Assembly (NCBI RefSeq): GCF_946190065.1
Contig: NZ_CAMHZD010000018.1
Location: 1 to 48,818 of the forward strand
Reading direction: 5' to 3'
Length of the DNA: 48,818 nucleotides
Source: Streptococcus mitis
GTDB lineage: Bacteria > Bacillota > Bacilli > Lactobacillales > Streptococcaceae
Below are positions 21,168-31,598 of this stretch, piece by piece; position 1 is the first letter of the stretch; every line of letters starts with the position of its first letter. Under the pieces are notes generated by a model. That model was not told the origin of the DNA and did not search any database. It saw nothing but the letters and a program-made list of their open reading frames with translations. The position numbers were made by a program, and so were the translations under genes.

Positions 21168-21959
21168 CTATTTAATTTCTTTATAAGTTACTTCCATACC
21201 ACGCTTAACAGCTGGACGGTTGGCAATTTTTTCTGCCCAGTTTACTAGATTCTGATAACTTGAGGCATCTAAAAATTTTGCAGAACCTTGGTAAAGTTTT
21301 CCTTGAACTAACTGTCCATACCAAGACCAGATAGCGATATCTGCAATCGTATAGTCATTTCCAGCAATATACGGTTTCTGAGCCAATTCCTTATCCAATA
21401 AATCCAACTGACGTTTCACTTCCATCGTAAAACGATTAATTGGATATTCCAATTTTTCAGGAGCATAATTAAAGAAGTGGCCAAATCCCCCACCTAGAAA
21501 AGGTGCAGCACCTGCTTGCCAGAATAGCCAATTTAAAACTTCTACCTTTTCCACAGGATTACTTGGTAAAAAGGCTCCAAATTTCTCAGCAAGGTATAGA
21601 AGAATATGAGCAGACTCAAAGACTCTCACTTCTTCAGTCCCTGACTGGTCCAACAAGGCTGGAATCTTTGAATTTGGATTAAGCTTTACAAAGTCTGAAC
21701 CGAATTGATCCCCATCCATAATAGCAATCTTATACAAGTCGTAAGCCGCTTGCTCAAAACCAGCTTCTAGTAATTCTTCCAATAAGATAGTGACTTTCAC
21801 ACCATTTGGTGTTCCCAGCGAATACAGTTGAAAAGCTTGTTCTCCTTTTGGCAAGTTTTGTTCGAAACGGGCACCTGCTGTTGGTCTATTTAATCCTGTA
21901 AAGGCTCCTTGATTACTAGCTTCATCCTGCCATACGGTCGGTAATTGATAAGCTGACAT
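21168..21959 (-). CDS. Glutathione S-transferase-like oxidoreductase, YghU type
   Basis: 263 residues. An N-terminal extension precedes a thioredoxin-like domain (QLYSLGTPNGVKVTILLEEL at about 43-62, with the TPNG active-site motif of YghU/YfcG-type enzymes, and NPNSKIPALLD). A helical C-terminal GST domain follows (YTIADIAIWSWYG). E. coli relatives are glutathione-dependent disulfide reductases. The substrate here is unknown. GGGAGG precedes the ATG, and the gene starts 12 bp after the upstream ATPase stop, so it is probably cotranscribed with it under the manganese riboswitch. Confidence 0.9.
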   Translation of the reverse strand: MSAYQLPTVWQDEASNQGAFTGLNRPTAGARFEQNLPKGEQAFQLYSLGTPNGVKVTILLEELLEAGFEQAAYDLYKIAIMDGDQFGSDFVKLNPNSKIPALLDQSGTEEVRVFESAHILLYLAEKFGAFLPSNPVEKVEVLNWLFWQAGAAPFLGGGFGHFFNYAPEKLEYPINRFTMEVKRQLDLLDKELAQKPYIAGNDYTIADIAIWSWYGQLVQGKLYQGSAKFLDASSYQNLVNWAEKIANRPAVKRGMEVTYKEIK

Positions 21960-21971
21960 CCGAAACCTCCC

Positions 21972-24668
21972 TTAAATCGCATTCTTATCAAAGCCAAGTT
22001 TACGTTGGATAAACTTAACGATTTCGACGATGATAATCATTGAAAAGCTTCCGCCCATAACGATTCCCCATTGTGACAAATCTAGTTTGGTTACGTGGAA
22101 GATTCCTTCAAGTGGTTCTACGACGATTGTTGCCATGAGAAGGATGAAGGATACCAAGATGGACCAGTTAAAGGTCTTAGATTTGAATGGGCCAACTGTC
22201 AAGATAGATTGGTAAACAGACTTGACATTGTAGGCATGGAAGAGCTGAATCAAACCAAGGGTTGCAAAAGCCATGGTAAGGGCATCTGCATGAATAGCAT
22301 GATTGTCACCCACATGAACTGGGTAGACAAGGGCAAGACCATAAACACTCATAACAATAGCTGCTTGGAGTACACCTTGATAAATGATAGAACTCAAAAC
22401 ACCACCAGAGAAGAAACTTGCCTTGCGTCCACGTGGTTTATGGTTCATGACACCAGGCTCAGCTGGCTCAACACCAAGAGCGATAGCTGGGAAGGTATCT
22501 GTTACCAAGTTGATCCACAAAAGATGAACTGGCTGCAAGACGTCCCAACCAAACAAGGTAGATAGGAAGATGGTTAATACTTCAGCAGTATTGGCAGAAA
22601 GTAGGTACTGAATAGTCTTTTGAATATTTGAGAAGACCTTACGTCCTTCTTCCACTGCAACGATAATAGTTGCAAAGTTATCATCTGCAAGAATCATGTC
22701 AGAAGCCCCCTTAGACACCTCTGTACCAGTGATTCCCATACCGATACCGATATCGGCTGTTTTCAAAGCCGGAGCATCATTGACACCGTCACCTGTCATG
22801 GCAACGACCTTACCTTGTTTTTGCCAAGCCTTGACGATACGAACCTTGTGTTCTGGAGACACACGGGCATAAACAGAGTATTGACCAACGACTTTTTCAA
22901 AGTCTTCATCAGATAGTTCGTTGAGCTCAGCACCAGTTAAAACATGTCCTTCTGTATCATTTGCGTCAATGATTCCCAAACGTTTAGCAATAGCTTCTGC
23001 AGTGTCTTGATGGTCACCTGTGATCATGATTGGACGAATTCCCGCTTCCTTAGCCACACGAACAGCCTCAGCAGCTTCAGGACGTTCAGGGTCAATCATC
23101 CCAATCAAACCAGTAAAGATTAAATCATTTTCAAGCTCTTCAGAAATAAGGTTTTCTGGAATGCTGTCAATAATCTTATAAGCACCAGCAAGGACACGCA
23201 AGGCTTGGTGAGCCATTTCAGAGTTGTTTGTATGGATGAGATTTGCAACCTTCTCATCAATCGGAGCAATATCCCCAGCCTTATCACGAAGAACACAACG
23301 TTTCAAGAGTTGGTCTGGCGCACCTTTAACAGCTACGAGGAAGCGTCCATCTGCAAGTGGATGAACTGTTGACATGAGCTTACGTTCAGAATCAAATGGC
23401 AACTCAGCCACACGAGGATATTTCTCTAAAAATCCTTTGACATCGTAGCCCTTGTCCAAAGCATATTGGATAAAGGCTGTTTCGGTTGGATCACCAATCA
23501 AGTTTCCTTCCACATCAATTTTCGTATCATTGGCCAAGACAACTGAACGAAGCAGGGGCATTTCAAGACCTAGTTCAATGTCATCAGCTGAGTCATGTAG
23601 AACCGCATCGTAGAAGACTTTTTCGACGGTCATCTTGTTCATAGTCAGCGTACCAGTCTTGTCAGAAGCGATGATTTCTGTTGAACCAAGAGTTTCTACA
23701 GCTGGCAACTTACGAACGATAGAGTTTCGTTTGGCCAAAACTTGAGTACCGAGGGCAAGAACGATAGTTACGATAGCTGGGAGACCTTCTGGAATGGCTG
23801 CAACGGCAAGGGCAACAGAGGTCATCAACTCACCGAGTGGATTTTTCCCTTGAATGAAAACACCAACTACAAAAGTAACAAGGGCAATGACCAAAATTGC
23901 ATAAGTCAAGACCTTAGAAAGGTTGTTCAAGTTTTGTTTAAGTGGTGTGTCTGTCTCATCTGCATCTTGGAGCATGCCAGCGATATGACCAACTTCCGTG
24001 TACATACCTGTATTGACAACAACTCCAAGACCACGACCATAAGTCACATTTGAGTTTTGGAAAGCCATATTGACACGATCACCAATACCAGCATCTGCAG
24101 CAAGCTCGACTGACAAGTCTTTTTCGACTGGCACAGACTCACCTGTAAGAGCTGCTTCTTCAATTTTAAGAGAGTTGGCTTCTAGTAAACGTAGGTCTGC
24201 TGGCACTACATCACCTGCTTCGAGGGCAACGATATCTCCAGGTACCAATTCTTTAGAGTCAATCTCCGCCATGTGACCATCGCGAAGAACGCGGGCAGCT
24301 GGACTTGACATAGATTTGAGGGCTTCGATCGCTTCTTCTGCTTTCCCTTCTTGGTAAACACCAAAGGCAGCATTGATGATTACCACGGCTAAGATGATAA
24401 TAGCATCTGCGATATCTTCCCCACCAGAAGTCACAACTGACAAGATTGCTGCCGCAACTAGGATGATAATCATCAAATCCTTAAATTGCTCGATAAATTT
24501 GACCAGGATTGATCGTTTCTCGCCTTCTTCGAGTTCATTGTGGCCAAATTCTGCAAGGCGCTTTTCCGCCTCACTTGATGACAAGCCTTGCTCGGTCGCA
24601 TCCACAGCCTGTAAGACCTCTTCAGGACTCTGAGTGTAAAACGCTTGGCGTTTTTGTTCTTTTGACAT
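21972..24668 (-). CDS. mgtA: P2-type Mn2+/Ca2+ exporting ATPase
   Basis: 898 residues from the ATG at 24668, preceded by AAGGAGGAG. An ATG nine codons earlier lacks an RBS. P-type hallmarks: TGES actuator (ALTGESVPVEKD), phosphorylation site SDKTGTLTMNK, MTGDGVNDAPALK hinge, and cation-transporter N- and C-terminal domains. Membrane segments lie at about 60-110, 250-310 and 690-890; AIPEGLPA matches the TM4 ion-binding motif of Ca2+-type pumps. In S. pneumoniae the orthologue (also called CaxP) exports Ca2+ and Mn2+ and lies beside mntE. Expression should depend on the manganese-sensing leader at 24738-24866. A YghU-type GST gene follows 12 bp later. Confidence 0.93.
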   Translation of the reverse strand: MSKEQKRQAFYTQSPEEVLQAVDATEQGLSSSEAEKRLAEFGHNELEEGEKRSILVKFIEQFKDLMIIILVAAAILSVVTSGGEDIADAIIILAVVIINAAFGVYQEGKAEEAIEALKSMSSPAARVLRDGHMAEIDSKELVPGDIVALEAGDVVPADLRLLEANSLKIEEAALTGESVPVEKDLSVELAADAGIGDRVNMAFQNSNVTYGRGLGVVVNTGMYTEVGHIAGMLQDADETDTPLKQNLNNLSKVLTYAILVIALVTFVVGVFIQGKNPLGELMTSVALAVAAIPEGLPAIVTIVLALGTQVLAKRNSIVRKLPAVETLGSTEIIASDKTGTLTMNKMTVEKVFYDAVLHDSADDIELGLEMPLLRSVVLANDTKIDVEGNLIGDPTETAFIQYALDKGYDVKGFLEKYPRVAELPFDSERKLMSTVHPLADGRFLVAVKGAPDQLLKRCVLRDKAGDIAPIDEKVANLIHTNNSEMAHQALRVLAGAYKIIDSIPENLISEELENDLIFTGLIGMIDPERPEAAEAVRVAKEAGIRPIMITGDHQDTAEAIAKRLGIIDANDTEGHVLTGAELNELSDEDFEKVVGQYSVYARVSPEHKVRIVKAWQKQGKVVAMTGDGVNDAPALKTADIGIGMGITGTEVSKGASDMILADDNFATIIVAVEEGRKVFSNIQKTIQYLLSANTAEVLTIFLSTLFGWDVLQPVHLLWINLVTDTFPAIALGVEPAEPGVMNHKPRGRKASFFSGGVLSSIIYQGVLQAAIVMSVYGLALVYPVHVGDNHAIHADALTMAFATLGLIQLFHAYNVKSVYQSILTVGPFKSKTFNWSILVSFILLMATIVVEPLEGIFHVTKLDLSQWGIVMGGSFSMIIIVEIVKFIQRKLGFDKNAI

Positions 24669-24737
24669 GTGTCTCCTCCTTGACATTGTGTGCAAAACAG
24701 ACTCTCTTTTTCCTCATCGCATCTTTTCACGACAAAC

Positions 24738-24866
24738 AAAAAGAAACCTGTTAATCATAACAAGTCTCGCTGTTTAAGATAGTGCCGGAAAGCATACTTT
24801 TCAGTATAAAATTCGGAATGACGACACTATCACAGGTTTCTGCCAGCTACTCCCTTGAGTAGTACC
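24738..24866 (-). promoter_or_regulatory. yybP-ykoY manganese riboswitch with intrinsic terminator
   Basis: The minus-strand leader carries the L1-type GGGAGTAGC (+ 24846-24854) and, 3' of it, CGAGAC (near 24765-24770), both expected for yybP-ykoY aptamers. AGAAACCTGT (24832-24841) can pair with ACAGGTTTCT (24742-24751) as the closing helix. Alternatively GAGACTTGTTA (24758-24768) pairs with TAACAGGTTTC (24743-24753) and is followed by T5, an 11-bp terminator. The two structures exclude each other. Mn2+ binding should favour the aptamer and let transcription reach mgtA, as known for the pneumococcal orthologue. Confidence 0.85.
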
Positions 24867-24894
24867 ATTATACCAAATTTAGAACAGTTTTCAA
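24867..24894 (-). promoter_or_regulatory. Promoter of the mgtA riboswitch transcript
   Basis: Minus-strand -35 TTGAAA (24889-24894), 16-bp spacer and extended -10 TGGTATAAT (TATAAT at 24867-24872), just upstream of the aptamer. Confidence 0.75.
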
Positions 24895-24913
24895 AGACTA
24901 AAAACTGACTTAT

Positions 24914-24942
24914 TTGAATTTTCCCTTGAAAACCAGTATAAT
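24914..24942 (+). promoter_or_regulatory. Promoter of mntE
   Basis: -35 TTGAAT (24914-24919), 17-bp spacer and -10 TATAAT (24937-24942). It is back to back with the mgtA promoter, about 20 bp away. Confidence 0.75.
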
Positions 24943-24979
24943 GGTAGAATGCTATATATATGACTAGAAAGGAAGTTGA

Positions 24980-26164
24980 ATGAAGCAATCTATCTCAAAT
25001 CTCAAGTTAGCTGAGCGTGGGGCCATTATCAGTATTTCAACCTATTTGATCTTGTCTGCAGCGAAATTGGCTACTGGCCATCTTCTTCATTCATCTAGTT
25101 TGGTGGCCGATGGTTTTAACAACGTGTCCGACATCATTGGAAATGTGGCCCTCTTGATTGGGATTCGAATGGCACGCCAGCCTGCTGACCGAGACCACCG
25201 TTTTGGCCACTGGAAGATTGAGGATTTGGCTAGCTTGATCACTTCCATCATCATGTTCTATGTCGGTTTCGATGTACTAAGGGATACTATTCAGAAAATT
25301 CTCAGTCGAGAAGAAACGGTTATTGATCCTCTGGGTGCAACTCTAGGAATCATTTCTGCAGCGATTATGTTTGTGGTGTATCTCTACAACACTCGCCTCA
25401 GTAAGAAATCAAACTCCAAGGCACTAAAGGCTGCTGCCAAGGACAATCTGTCTGATGCTGTTACCTCACTTGGTACTACCATAGCTATCCTAGCTAGCAG
25501 TTTCAATTATCCGATTGTGGATAAACTGGTCGCTATCATCATCACTTTCTTTATCTTGAAAACGGCCTATGATATCTTCATCGAGTCCTCCTTTAGCCTT
25601 TCTGATGGCTTCAATGACCGTCTGCTTGAGGACTATCAAAAGGCCATTATGGAAATTCCCAAAATCAGCAAGGTAAAATCGCAAAGAGGTCGCACCTACG
25701 GTAGCAATATCTACCTGGATATCACGCTGGAGATGAATCCTGACTTGTCTGTTTTTGAGAGTCATGAGATTGCGGATCAAGTCGAGTCTATGCTGGAGGA
25801 ACGTTTTGGAGTCTTTGATATCGATGTCCATATTGAGCCAGCACCTATACCTGAGGATGAAATTTTAGACAATGTCTATAAAAAATTGCTTATGCGTGAA
25901 CAATTGATTGACCAAGGAAATCAACTGGAAGAACTCTTGGCTGATGATTTTGTCTATATTCGCCAAGATGGAAATCAGATGGATAAAGAGGCTTATAAGG
26001 CCGAAAAAGACTTGAATTCTGCTATCAAGGACATCCAGATTACTTCCATCAGTCAGAAGACCAAACTCATCTGCTATGAGTTAGATGGTATCATCCACAC
26101 CAGTATCTGGCGTCGCCACGAAACTTGGCAAAATATTTTCCACCAGGAAACAAAAAAAGAATAG
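24980..26164 (+). CDS. mntE: Cation diffusion facilitator, Mn2+ exporter MntE
   Basis: 394 residues, the length of pneumococcal MntE. AAGGAAG lies four bases before the ATG. Six transmembrane helices fill about residues 10-215. CDF metal-site motifs are DGFNNVSD in TM2 and DNLSDAVTS in TM5. A C-terminal cytoplasmic domain follows (SKVKSQRGRTYGSNIYLDI). The extra C-terminal tail after about 290 is typical of streptococcal MntE. MntE uses the proton motive force to expel Mn2+. It is divergent from the riboswitch-controlled ATPase, so both exporters of the window lie together. No riboswitch is seen in its own short leader. Confidence 0.93.
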   Translation: MKQSISNLKLAERGAIISISTYLILSAAKLATGHLLHSSSLVADGFNNVSDIIGNVALLIGIRMARQPADRDHRFGHWKIEDLASLITSIIMFYVGFDVLRDTIQKILSREETVIDPLGATLGIISAAIMFVVYLYNTRLSKKSNSKALKAAAKDNLSDAVTSLGTTIAILASSFNYPIVDKLVAIIITFFILKTAYDIFIESSFSLSDGFNDRLLEDYQKAIMEIPKISKVKSQRGRTYGSNIYLDITLEMNPDLSVFESHEIADQVESMLEERFGVFDIDVHIEPAPIPEDEILDNVYKKLLMREQLIDQGNQLEELLADDFVYIRQDGNQMDKEAYKAEKDLNSAIKDIQITSISQKTKLICYELDGIIHTSIWRRHETWQNIFHQETKKE

Positions 26165-26196
26165 AGAAATCCTGTCCATGAGACGGGATTTTTCTA
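26164..26196. terminator. Bidirectional terminator between mntE and the ABC-F gene
   Basis: AGAAATCCTGTC (26164-26175) pairs with GACGGGATTTTTCT (26182-26195) across a 6-nt loop between converging genes. Confidence 0.85.
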
Positions 26197-26201
26197 TTCT
26201 T

Positions 26202-28073
26202 CTAGCTATCAAATTCACTTAGGTACTCATAGCGTTCGTATTTTTCAAGGAGTGCTTCGTTTTTCTCATCTAGTTCTTTTTGAAGAGTAGCCAGCTTACC
26301 AAAGTCAGAGCCGTTGGCCTGCATCTCCTCTTCAATAGCAGCGATACGATTTTCCAAGGCTTCAATATCACCTTCAATGCTTGCCCATTCCTGCTTTTCT
26401 TGGTAGGTCATGCGTTTCTTATCTTCACGGATCTTGACCACTTTTTCTTTTTCAGCCTTTTGCACTTGATTGGCCATCTCTGTTTCAAAGGCTTTTTCAT
26501 CAAGATAGTCTGTGTAATGACCAAAGAAAGGACGAATCTTGCCCTCTTCAAAAGCGAGAATCTTGGTCGCCACCTTATCCAAGAAATAGCGATCGTGGCT
26601 GACTGTCAAGACAGGTCCCGCAAAGCCTTGCAAGAAATTCTCCAAAACTGTCAAGGTTGCAATGTCCAAATCATTGGTTGGCTCGTCTAAAAGAAGAACA
26701 TTTGGTTTTTCCAAGAGCAGTTTGAGGAGATAAAGACGTTTTTTCTCTCCCCCAGACAATTTCTCAATCAAGGTTCCATGCGTCGAACGTGGGAAAAGGA
26801 ACTGCTCCAGTAATTCTGCAATCGAAGTCGTAGAACCACCGCTGGTCTTGACTTCTTCTGCCACTTCTTGCAGGTAATTGATCACGCGCTTGCTTTCATC
26901 TAAGCCCTCAATTTGTTGAGAGAAATAGGCGATACGAACAGTTTCCCCAATCACAACTTGACCTGCTGTCGGCTCAAGACTTCCTGCAATCAAGTTGAGC
27001 AGGGTTGATTTTCCAACACCGTTGTCCCCAACGATTCCAATACGATCTTTAGCCTGCACCAAGAGATTAAAATCTTGCAAAATAGACTTGTTTTCATAGG
27101 CAAAAGAAACATCCTGAAACTCGATAATTTTCTTCCCAATCCGACTTGTTTCAAAGTTCATGGTCAAGTCTGTCTCAGCAGTAGTTCCTGAAACTTCCTT
27201 CTTAAGGTCATGGAAACGATTGATACGAGCCTGTTGCTTGGTCGCACGCGCCTGCGGTTGTCTGCGCATCCAGGCCAATTCTTGTTTGTAGAGTTGTTCT
27301 TTTTTGTGAAGAAGAGCCGCATCGCGCTCATCTTGTTCAGCCTTAAGGCGAACATAGTCCTGATAATTGCCTTGATACTCGGTCAAGCCTGCTCGGTCCA
27401 ACTCGAAAATCCGAGTTGACAAATCGTCTAAGAAATAACGATCGTGGGTGATAAAAAGAACGGTTTTCTTAGAATTTTTCAAAAAGAGGGTCAGCCACTC
27501 AATAGTCGCAATATCCAGATGGTTGGTCGGCTCATCCAATAGCAAAAGGTCGTGGTTTCCAAGAAGAACTTGAGCCAACTGGACGCGTCTTCTCAGACCA
27601 CCTGACAATTCCCCAACAGGAGTAGATAAGTCCTGAATACCCAACTTGCTGAGAACCGTCTTGACCTGACTCTCAATTTCCCAAGCTTGGAGGGAATCCA
27701 TCTCTGCCATGATCCGTTCCAAACGCGCCTGTTTGTCCTCACTGTAGTTGAGCATGAGGAGCTCATACTCACGAATGAGCTGGATTTCCTTGAGGTCGCT
27801 AGATAGGACCGTATCCAAGACCGTCTTGCTATCATCAAAATCAGGATCCTGTGTCAAGTAACCAATCTGGTAATCATTCTTAGCTGAAAAGGGACTGACA
27901 TCCCCATCAAAGCCAGAAACACCAGAAAGAACATCTAAAAGGGTGGTCTTGCCAGTCCCATTGACACCGATTAGACCAATTCTGTCTAAGTCATGGATAA
28001 TAAAGGAAATATCCTTAAAAACGGTCTTGTCACCGACGGATTTACTTAGTTTTTCAACGATAAAATCACTCAT
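26202..28073 (-). CDS. ABC-F family ATPase, Uup/YfmR type
   Basis: 623 residues with two ABC ATPase domains and no membrane segments. Domain 1 has [21 protein letters not shown] and [12 protein letters not shown]. Domain 2 has [21 protein letters not shown] and [11 protein letters not shown]. Between them is the P-site tRNA-interaction linker (helical, [12 protein letters not shown]). A C-terminal coiled coil at about 555-620 is the Uup/YfmR type. ABC-F proteins act on ribosomes, resolving stalls or protecting from antibiotics; a housekeeping role is most likely. The start overlaps the cca stop by four bases (ATGA), so it is the last gene of a dapB-cca-uup operon. Confidence 0.9.
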   Translation of the reverse strand: MSDFIVEKLSKSVGDKTVFKDISFIIHDLDRIGLIGVNGTGKTTLLDVLSGVSGFDGDVSPFSAKNDYQIGYLTQDPDFDDSKTVLDTVLSSDLKEIQLIREYELLMLNYSEDKQARLERIMAEMDSLQAWEIESQVKTVLSKLGIQDLSTPVGELSGGLRRRVQLAQVLLGNHDLLLLDEPTNHLDIATIEWLTLFLKNSKKTVLFITHDRYFLDDLSTRIFELDRAGLTEYQGNYQDYVRLKAEQDERDAALLHKKEQLYKQELAWMRRQPQARATKQQARINRFHDLKKEVSGTTAETDLTMNFETSRIGKKIIEFQDVSFAYENKSILQDFNLLVQAKDRIGIVGDNGVGKSTLLNLIAGSLEPTAGQVVIGETVRIAYFSQQIEGLDESKRVINYLQEVAEEVKTSGGSTTSIAELLEQFLFPRSTHGTLIEKLSGGEKKRLYLLKLLLEKPNVLLLDEPTNDLDIATLTVLENFLQGFAGPVLTVSHDRYFLDKVATKILAFEEGKIRPFFGHYTDYLDEKAFETEMANQVQKAEKEKVVKIREDKKRMTYQEKQEWASIEGDIEALENRIAAIEEEMQANGSDFGKLATLQKELDEKNEALLEKYERYEYLSEFDS

Positions 28074-29269
28074 TTTTTCTCCCTCAGATAAGCATGGATG
28101 GCTTGACGGTCATTTTCCAATTCTCCATCGACAATGGCAAACTCAATCTCTGTTAAAATCTCTCCCAAGTCTGGACCTGGTTGATAGCCATATTCCTTAA
28201 TCAAAATGCCACCATTAATCTGAATTTCTTTCTTGTCATGAATGGTCAAACTCTGATAGGTTTCTGTGATGGTTTGTGGGTTGACTGGTTTCCCTTGAGC
28301 CTGACGAAGATTTTCAGCCTGTAAAAGCAAATCCAAGTCAAAGCGGTAACAATCGCGCTTGCTCAATTCTCCCTTTTCACGCAAGGCCAAAATAGTTAGT
28401 AAATCCTGAACTTGCTTGGCAAACTGGCGTGAGGTCTTCCAAGCCTTCAAAAATGGCTGCGCATTTTCAATCTCCAAAGCCGACAGTAAAGCCGCCCAAG
28501 CTTGCTCTGAAGATTCAAAGGTGAAATCAGTCTCCAAATCAAACAGTCTATTGAGCTTGTCCTGGCTAGCTGCCATATCAGGGAGATAGTCATAAGCTTG
28601 ACTCTCAATCATGGAAGCCAAGCCCCTTCTCCAAAATGGAGCCAGCAAGAGTTTATCAAACTCAACAAAGGTACGCTCTACAGAAATTTTCTCCAAAAGT
28701 GGCGTCAAGGTCTTCATAGCTTTAAACGTTTCTTGCTCAAGTTCAAAGCCAAGACTGGCCTGAAAACGAAAACCACGCATAATCCGTAGAGCATCTTCGT
28801 TGAAACGCTCACTAGCTACACCAACTGCCCGTAAGACTTGATTTTCCAAATCGTCTAAACCATGGAATAAGTCAATGATTTCCCCTGTCTCGTCCAAGGC
28901 AAAGGCATTGACTGTGAAATCACGGCGTTTGAGGTCTTCTTCTAGCGAACGCACAAATGAAACCGCACTGGGTCTGCGATAGTCCACATAGACATCCTCT
29001 GTCCGAAAGGTGGTTACTTCATACTCCTCGTCCCCATCTAAGACCAAGACAGTTCCATGCTCGATTCCGATATCGGCTGTTCGCGGAAAAATCTGCTTGG
29101 TTTCTTCTGGATACGAAGACGTCGCAATATCCACATCGTGGATGGGACGATTGAGGAGGGCATCTCGAACAGATCCCCCAACAAAATAGGCTTCAAATCC
29201 TGCTTCTTTGATTTTTTCTAATACTGGTAAAGCCTTCTGAAATTCAGAAGGCATTTGCGTTAATCTCAT
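28070..29269 (-). CDS. cca: CCA-adding enzyme (tRNA nucleotidyltransferase)
   Basis: 399 residues, a class II nucleotidyltransferase. The head domain has [11 protein letters not shown] and DVDIATSS (catalytic Asp pair), [10 protein letters not shown] and the [15 protein letters not shown] motif that reads the incoming base. The C-terminal helical body and tail bind tRNA. It builds or repairs the 3' CCA of tRNA. It overlaps dapB upstream and the ABC-F gene downstream by four bases each, implying translational coupling. Confidence 0.95.
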   Translation of the reverse strand: MRLTQMPSEFQKALPVLEKIKEAGFEAYFVGGSVRDALLNRPIHDVDIATSSYPEETKQIFPRTADIGIEHGTVLVLDGDEEYEVTTFRTEDVYVDYRRPSAVSFVRSLEEDLKRRDFTVNAFALDETGEIIDLFHGLDDLENQVLRAVGVASERFNEDALRIMRGFRFQASLGFELEQETFKAMKTLTPLLEKISVERTFVEFDKLLLAPFWRRGLASMIESQAYDYLPDMAASQDKLNRLFDLETDFTFESSEQAWAALLSALEIENAQPFLKAWKTSRQFAKQVQDLLTILALREKGELSKRDCYRFDLDLLLQAENLRQAQGKPVNPQTITETYQSLTIHDKKEIQINGGILIKEYGYQPGPDLGEILTEIEFAIVDGELENDRQAIHAYLREKK

Positions 29270-30033
29270 AATAAGTGTTCTAATCCATAAACAAGCTCAT
29301 GACGCTTGACAACTTCTTTAATTCCCAAATTCACCCCTGTCATGAAGGAGCTACGATCATAGGAGTCATGACGGAGGGTCAATCCTTCTCCCTGATTGCC
29401 AAAGATGACTTCCTGATGGGCTACCAAGCCTGGCAAACGAACTGAGTGAATACGCATGCCATCAAAATCAGCACCACGAGCACCAGCAATCAATTCTTCT
29501 TCGTCTACTGCACCTTGCTGAATAGACTCTCGAACCTCTGACATCAACTCAGCTGTTTTAATGGCAGTTCCACTCGGAGCATCCTTTTTCTTGTCATGAT
29601 GGAGCTCGATAATCTCCACATTTGGGAAATATTTGGAAGCCTGCGTCGCAAATTGCATAAGCAAGACAGCACCCAAGGCAAAGTTAGGAGCAATCAAGCC
29701 ACCCAAGTCTTGGGCACAGGAAAATTCTTTTAACTCTGCAATTTCTTCACTAGTAAAGCCTGTTGTTCCAACTACTGGAGCAAAGCCATTTTCAAGAGCA
29801 AAGCGTGTATTTTCATAGGCAACAGCTGGTGTAGTAAAGTCTACCCAGACATCCGCTTCAAAACTGGCCAAATCAGCCTTATTCTTGAAAACAGGAATTC
29901 CCTGCCATTCTGACTCAGATTCAAAAGGATCTAAAACTGCTACCAAGTCCAAGTCTGGATCAGCCAAGACCATCTGACAAGCAGCTTGACCCATCTTTCC
30001 CTTAAAACCAGCAATAATTACTCGAATACTCAT
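29266..30033 (-). CDS. dapB: 4-hydroxy-tetrahydrodipicolinate reductase
   Basis: 255 residues, AGGAG five bases before the ATG. The N-terminal Rossmann motif is GFKGKMGQ. The active-site block is [15 protein letters not shown], with the catalytic His pair, Lys and the substrate-binding SGT. It reduces hydroxy-tetrahydrodipicolinate with NAD(P)H on the route to lysine and the peptidoglycan stem peptide. First gene of the dapB-cca-uup operon. Confidence 0.95.
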   Translation of the reverse strand: MSIRVIIAGFKGKMGQAACQMVLADPDLDLVAVLDPFESESEWQGIPVFKNKADLASFEADVWVDFTTPAVAYENTRFALENGFAPVVGTTGFTSEEIAELKEFSCAQDLGGLIAPNFALGAVLLMQFATQASKYFPNVEIIELHHDKKKDAPSGTAIKTAELMSEVRESIQQGAVDEEELIAGARGADFDGMRIHSVRLPGLVAHQEVIFGNQGEGLTLRHDSYDRSSFMTGVNLGIKEVVKRHELVYGLEHLL

Positions 30034-30300
30034 CTCTACTCCTGACTAAGATACAAAGGACGATAGCTGCCCTTGAAAAATAGGGAATGACGCTGACTTT
30101 CCATGAAAGGCAAGACAGGCATCTTTTTTCAAGAGGCAGGTAGTCCGTGTTCAATTTCTAAGATACAAAGCCTGTAAGAACACAACGTGAAAATAGGAGT
30201 TCTGATCAAAGAGTGTCTACTCCTTGGAAGAACTATCTTTTTCACACAGGGTTCCAGGCATGTTCATTTGCTAACTTCTTAACTAGTCTAGAAGTGCCAA
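30034..30300. other. Gene-free 267-bp gap between degV and dapB
   Basis: No convincing ORF is visible. It holds a perfect 13-bp direct repeat, CTAAGATACAAAG, at 30046-30058 and 30158-30170 (112 bp apart). On the minus strand AGGAGT...ACTCCT could form a weak terminator after degV. A promoter for dapB must lie here but no strong -35/-10 pair was found. It could be a decayed small gene. Confidence 0.4.
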
Positions 30301-31149
30301 CTAAATCACTGGAATATAACCCAGAGCAATGCTTCCTGCACCTAGGTGTGTTCCAATGACACTACCAAATGTAGCAAGTGAAATATCCGTACTCACTTCA
30401 GAATCTAGCAAGTGCTGACGCAATTCTTCAGCCTTTTCAGGAGCATTTCCGTGAATGACAATAATACGGTATTGGCCTGAAGCTGTGGCTTCCTTAATAA
30501 TCTCAATTAAACGCTTTGTTGCTTTCTTTTCAGTACGAACTTTTTCGTACACTTCAATCACACCTTGGTCGTTGAAATAAAGGATTGGCTTAATGCTTAG
30601 CAGATTACCCAAAATAGCCGCCCCATTTGAAAGGCGTCCACCTTTCACCAAGTGATCCAAGTCATCCACCATGATGAAAGCAGATGTGTGACTGATCTGA
30701 ATAGCTAGCTTATCTTGAATAATAGCAAAATCATCACCTTGGTCTTTCCAGTTAAAAACACTTTCAACCATGATACCCAGAGGAGCACTTGTAATCAAAG
30801 TGTCTGGAAAGGCAATGGTTAATCCCTCATAGTCATCGACCATATACTGGATATTTTGGTAAAAACCTGAAATTCCAGAAGATAGGAAAAGCCCCAAGGC
30901 ATGGGTATAACCTTGTTCTTTAAGCGAAGTTAGAATCTCATCTAACTTGGCAATACTTGGTTGACTGGTCTTAGGCAATTCAGAAGCCTGAGCCATTTTT
31001 TGGTAAAATTCCTCTGCAGTCAGATTAATACCTTCGACATACTCCTCACCATCAATATTGACAGGAATATCCAAGACGTACAAATCTTCTCTTTGCAAGG
31101 TCTCTGCACTGAGATAAGCAGAAGAATCTGTGATAACAGCTAATTTCAT
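30301..31149 (-). CDS. DegV family fatty-acid-binding protein
   Basis: 282 residues with the family start [14 protein letters not shown], the TSQPS loop ([15 protein letters not shown]), the [10 protein letters not shown] helix and [11 protein letters not shown]. Firmicute DegV/FakB proteins bind single fatty acids and present them to FakA kinase for phospholipid synthesis. Which fatty acid this one binds cannot be told. GGAG lies seven bases before the ATG, inside the end of the upstream DUF1149 gene one base away, so the two are coupled. Confidence 0.88.
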   Translation of the reverse strand: MKLAVITDSSAYLSAETLQREDLYVLDIPVNIDGEEYVEGINLTAEEFYQKMAQASELPKTSQPSIAKLDEILTSLKEQGYTHALGLFLSSGISGFYQNIQYMVDDYEGLTIAFPDTLITSAPLGIMVESVFNWKDQGDDFAIIQDKLAIQISHTSAFIMVDDLDHLVKGGRLSNGAAILGNLLSIKPILYFNDQGVIEVYEKVRTEKKATKRLIEIIKEATASGQYRIIVIHGNAPEKAEELRQHLLDSEVSTDISLATFGSVIGTHLGAGSIALGYIPVI

Positions 31150-31150
31150 A

Positions 31151-31525
31151 TTAGAACTCCAAATTGATTCCTGGTAAGTCTAATGCAATTTCAGTTACTT
31201 CGTAAGTCAAACGGTTGAGCATGTTTAAACATGGACGAGCCAAGGTTTCCACTTCTTCTTGGTTCAATTCACTTGGTTCATTAACAATACGGCCATCGAT
31301 ATGGTTCACTTGTGAAATGGTTCCACTGATGACAAACTTATCAAATACAATCATAAAACTCAAGACAACAATCAAGGAAGTCACTTGATTTTCTTGGTCA
31401 TGTTGAATCAATTGGAAGTTCACATCTACCTTAGTTTCAGGAGCTCCATTTTCATTTTCCCATTCAAAATTACGCGCATCAAAATGATACTGACTAACAA
31501 ATTCTTGTTCACGTTTAAGATTCAT
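31151..31525 (-). CDS. DUF1149 family protein
   Basis: 124 residues, preceded by GGGAG. A small soluble protein conserved beside degV in streptococci. It starts [15 protein letters not shown], has a central beta-rich stretch ([18 protein letters not shown]) and ends in a helix ([18 protein letters not shown]). It may share a SecB-like fold, but I hold this loosely. The function is unknown. It lies between glmM and degV in one transcriptional direction. Confidence 0.8.
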   Translation of the reverse strand: MNLKREQEFVSQYHFDARNFEWENENGAPETKVDVNFQLIQHDQENQVTSLIVVLSFMIVFDKFVISGTISQVNHIDGRIVNEPSELNQEEVETLARPCLNMLNRLTYEVTEIALDLPGINLEF

Positions 31526-31598
31526 GTCTTTCTCCCTCGGCTACAATATTATAAGCTATTGTACCATAATTTTTTATTTTCATCTAGTTTTCTAGGAT

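Noticed and set aside
22095-22565. 156-residue plus-strand ORF opposite mgtA
   Set aside because: Shadow of the ATPase C-terminal region, without RBS or recognisable domain.
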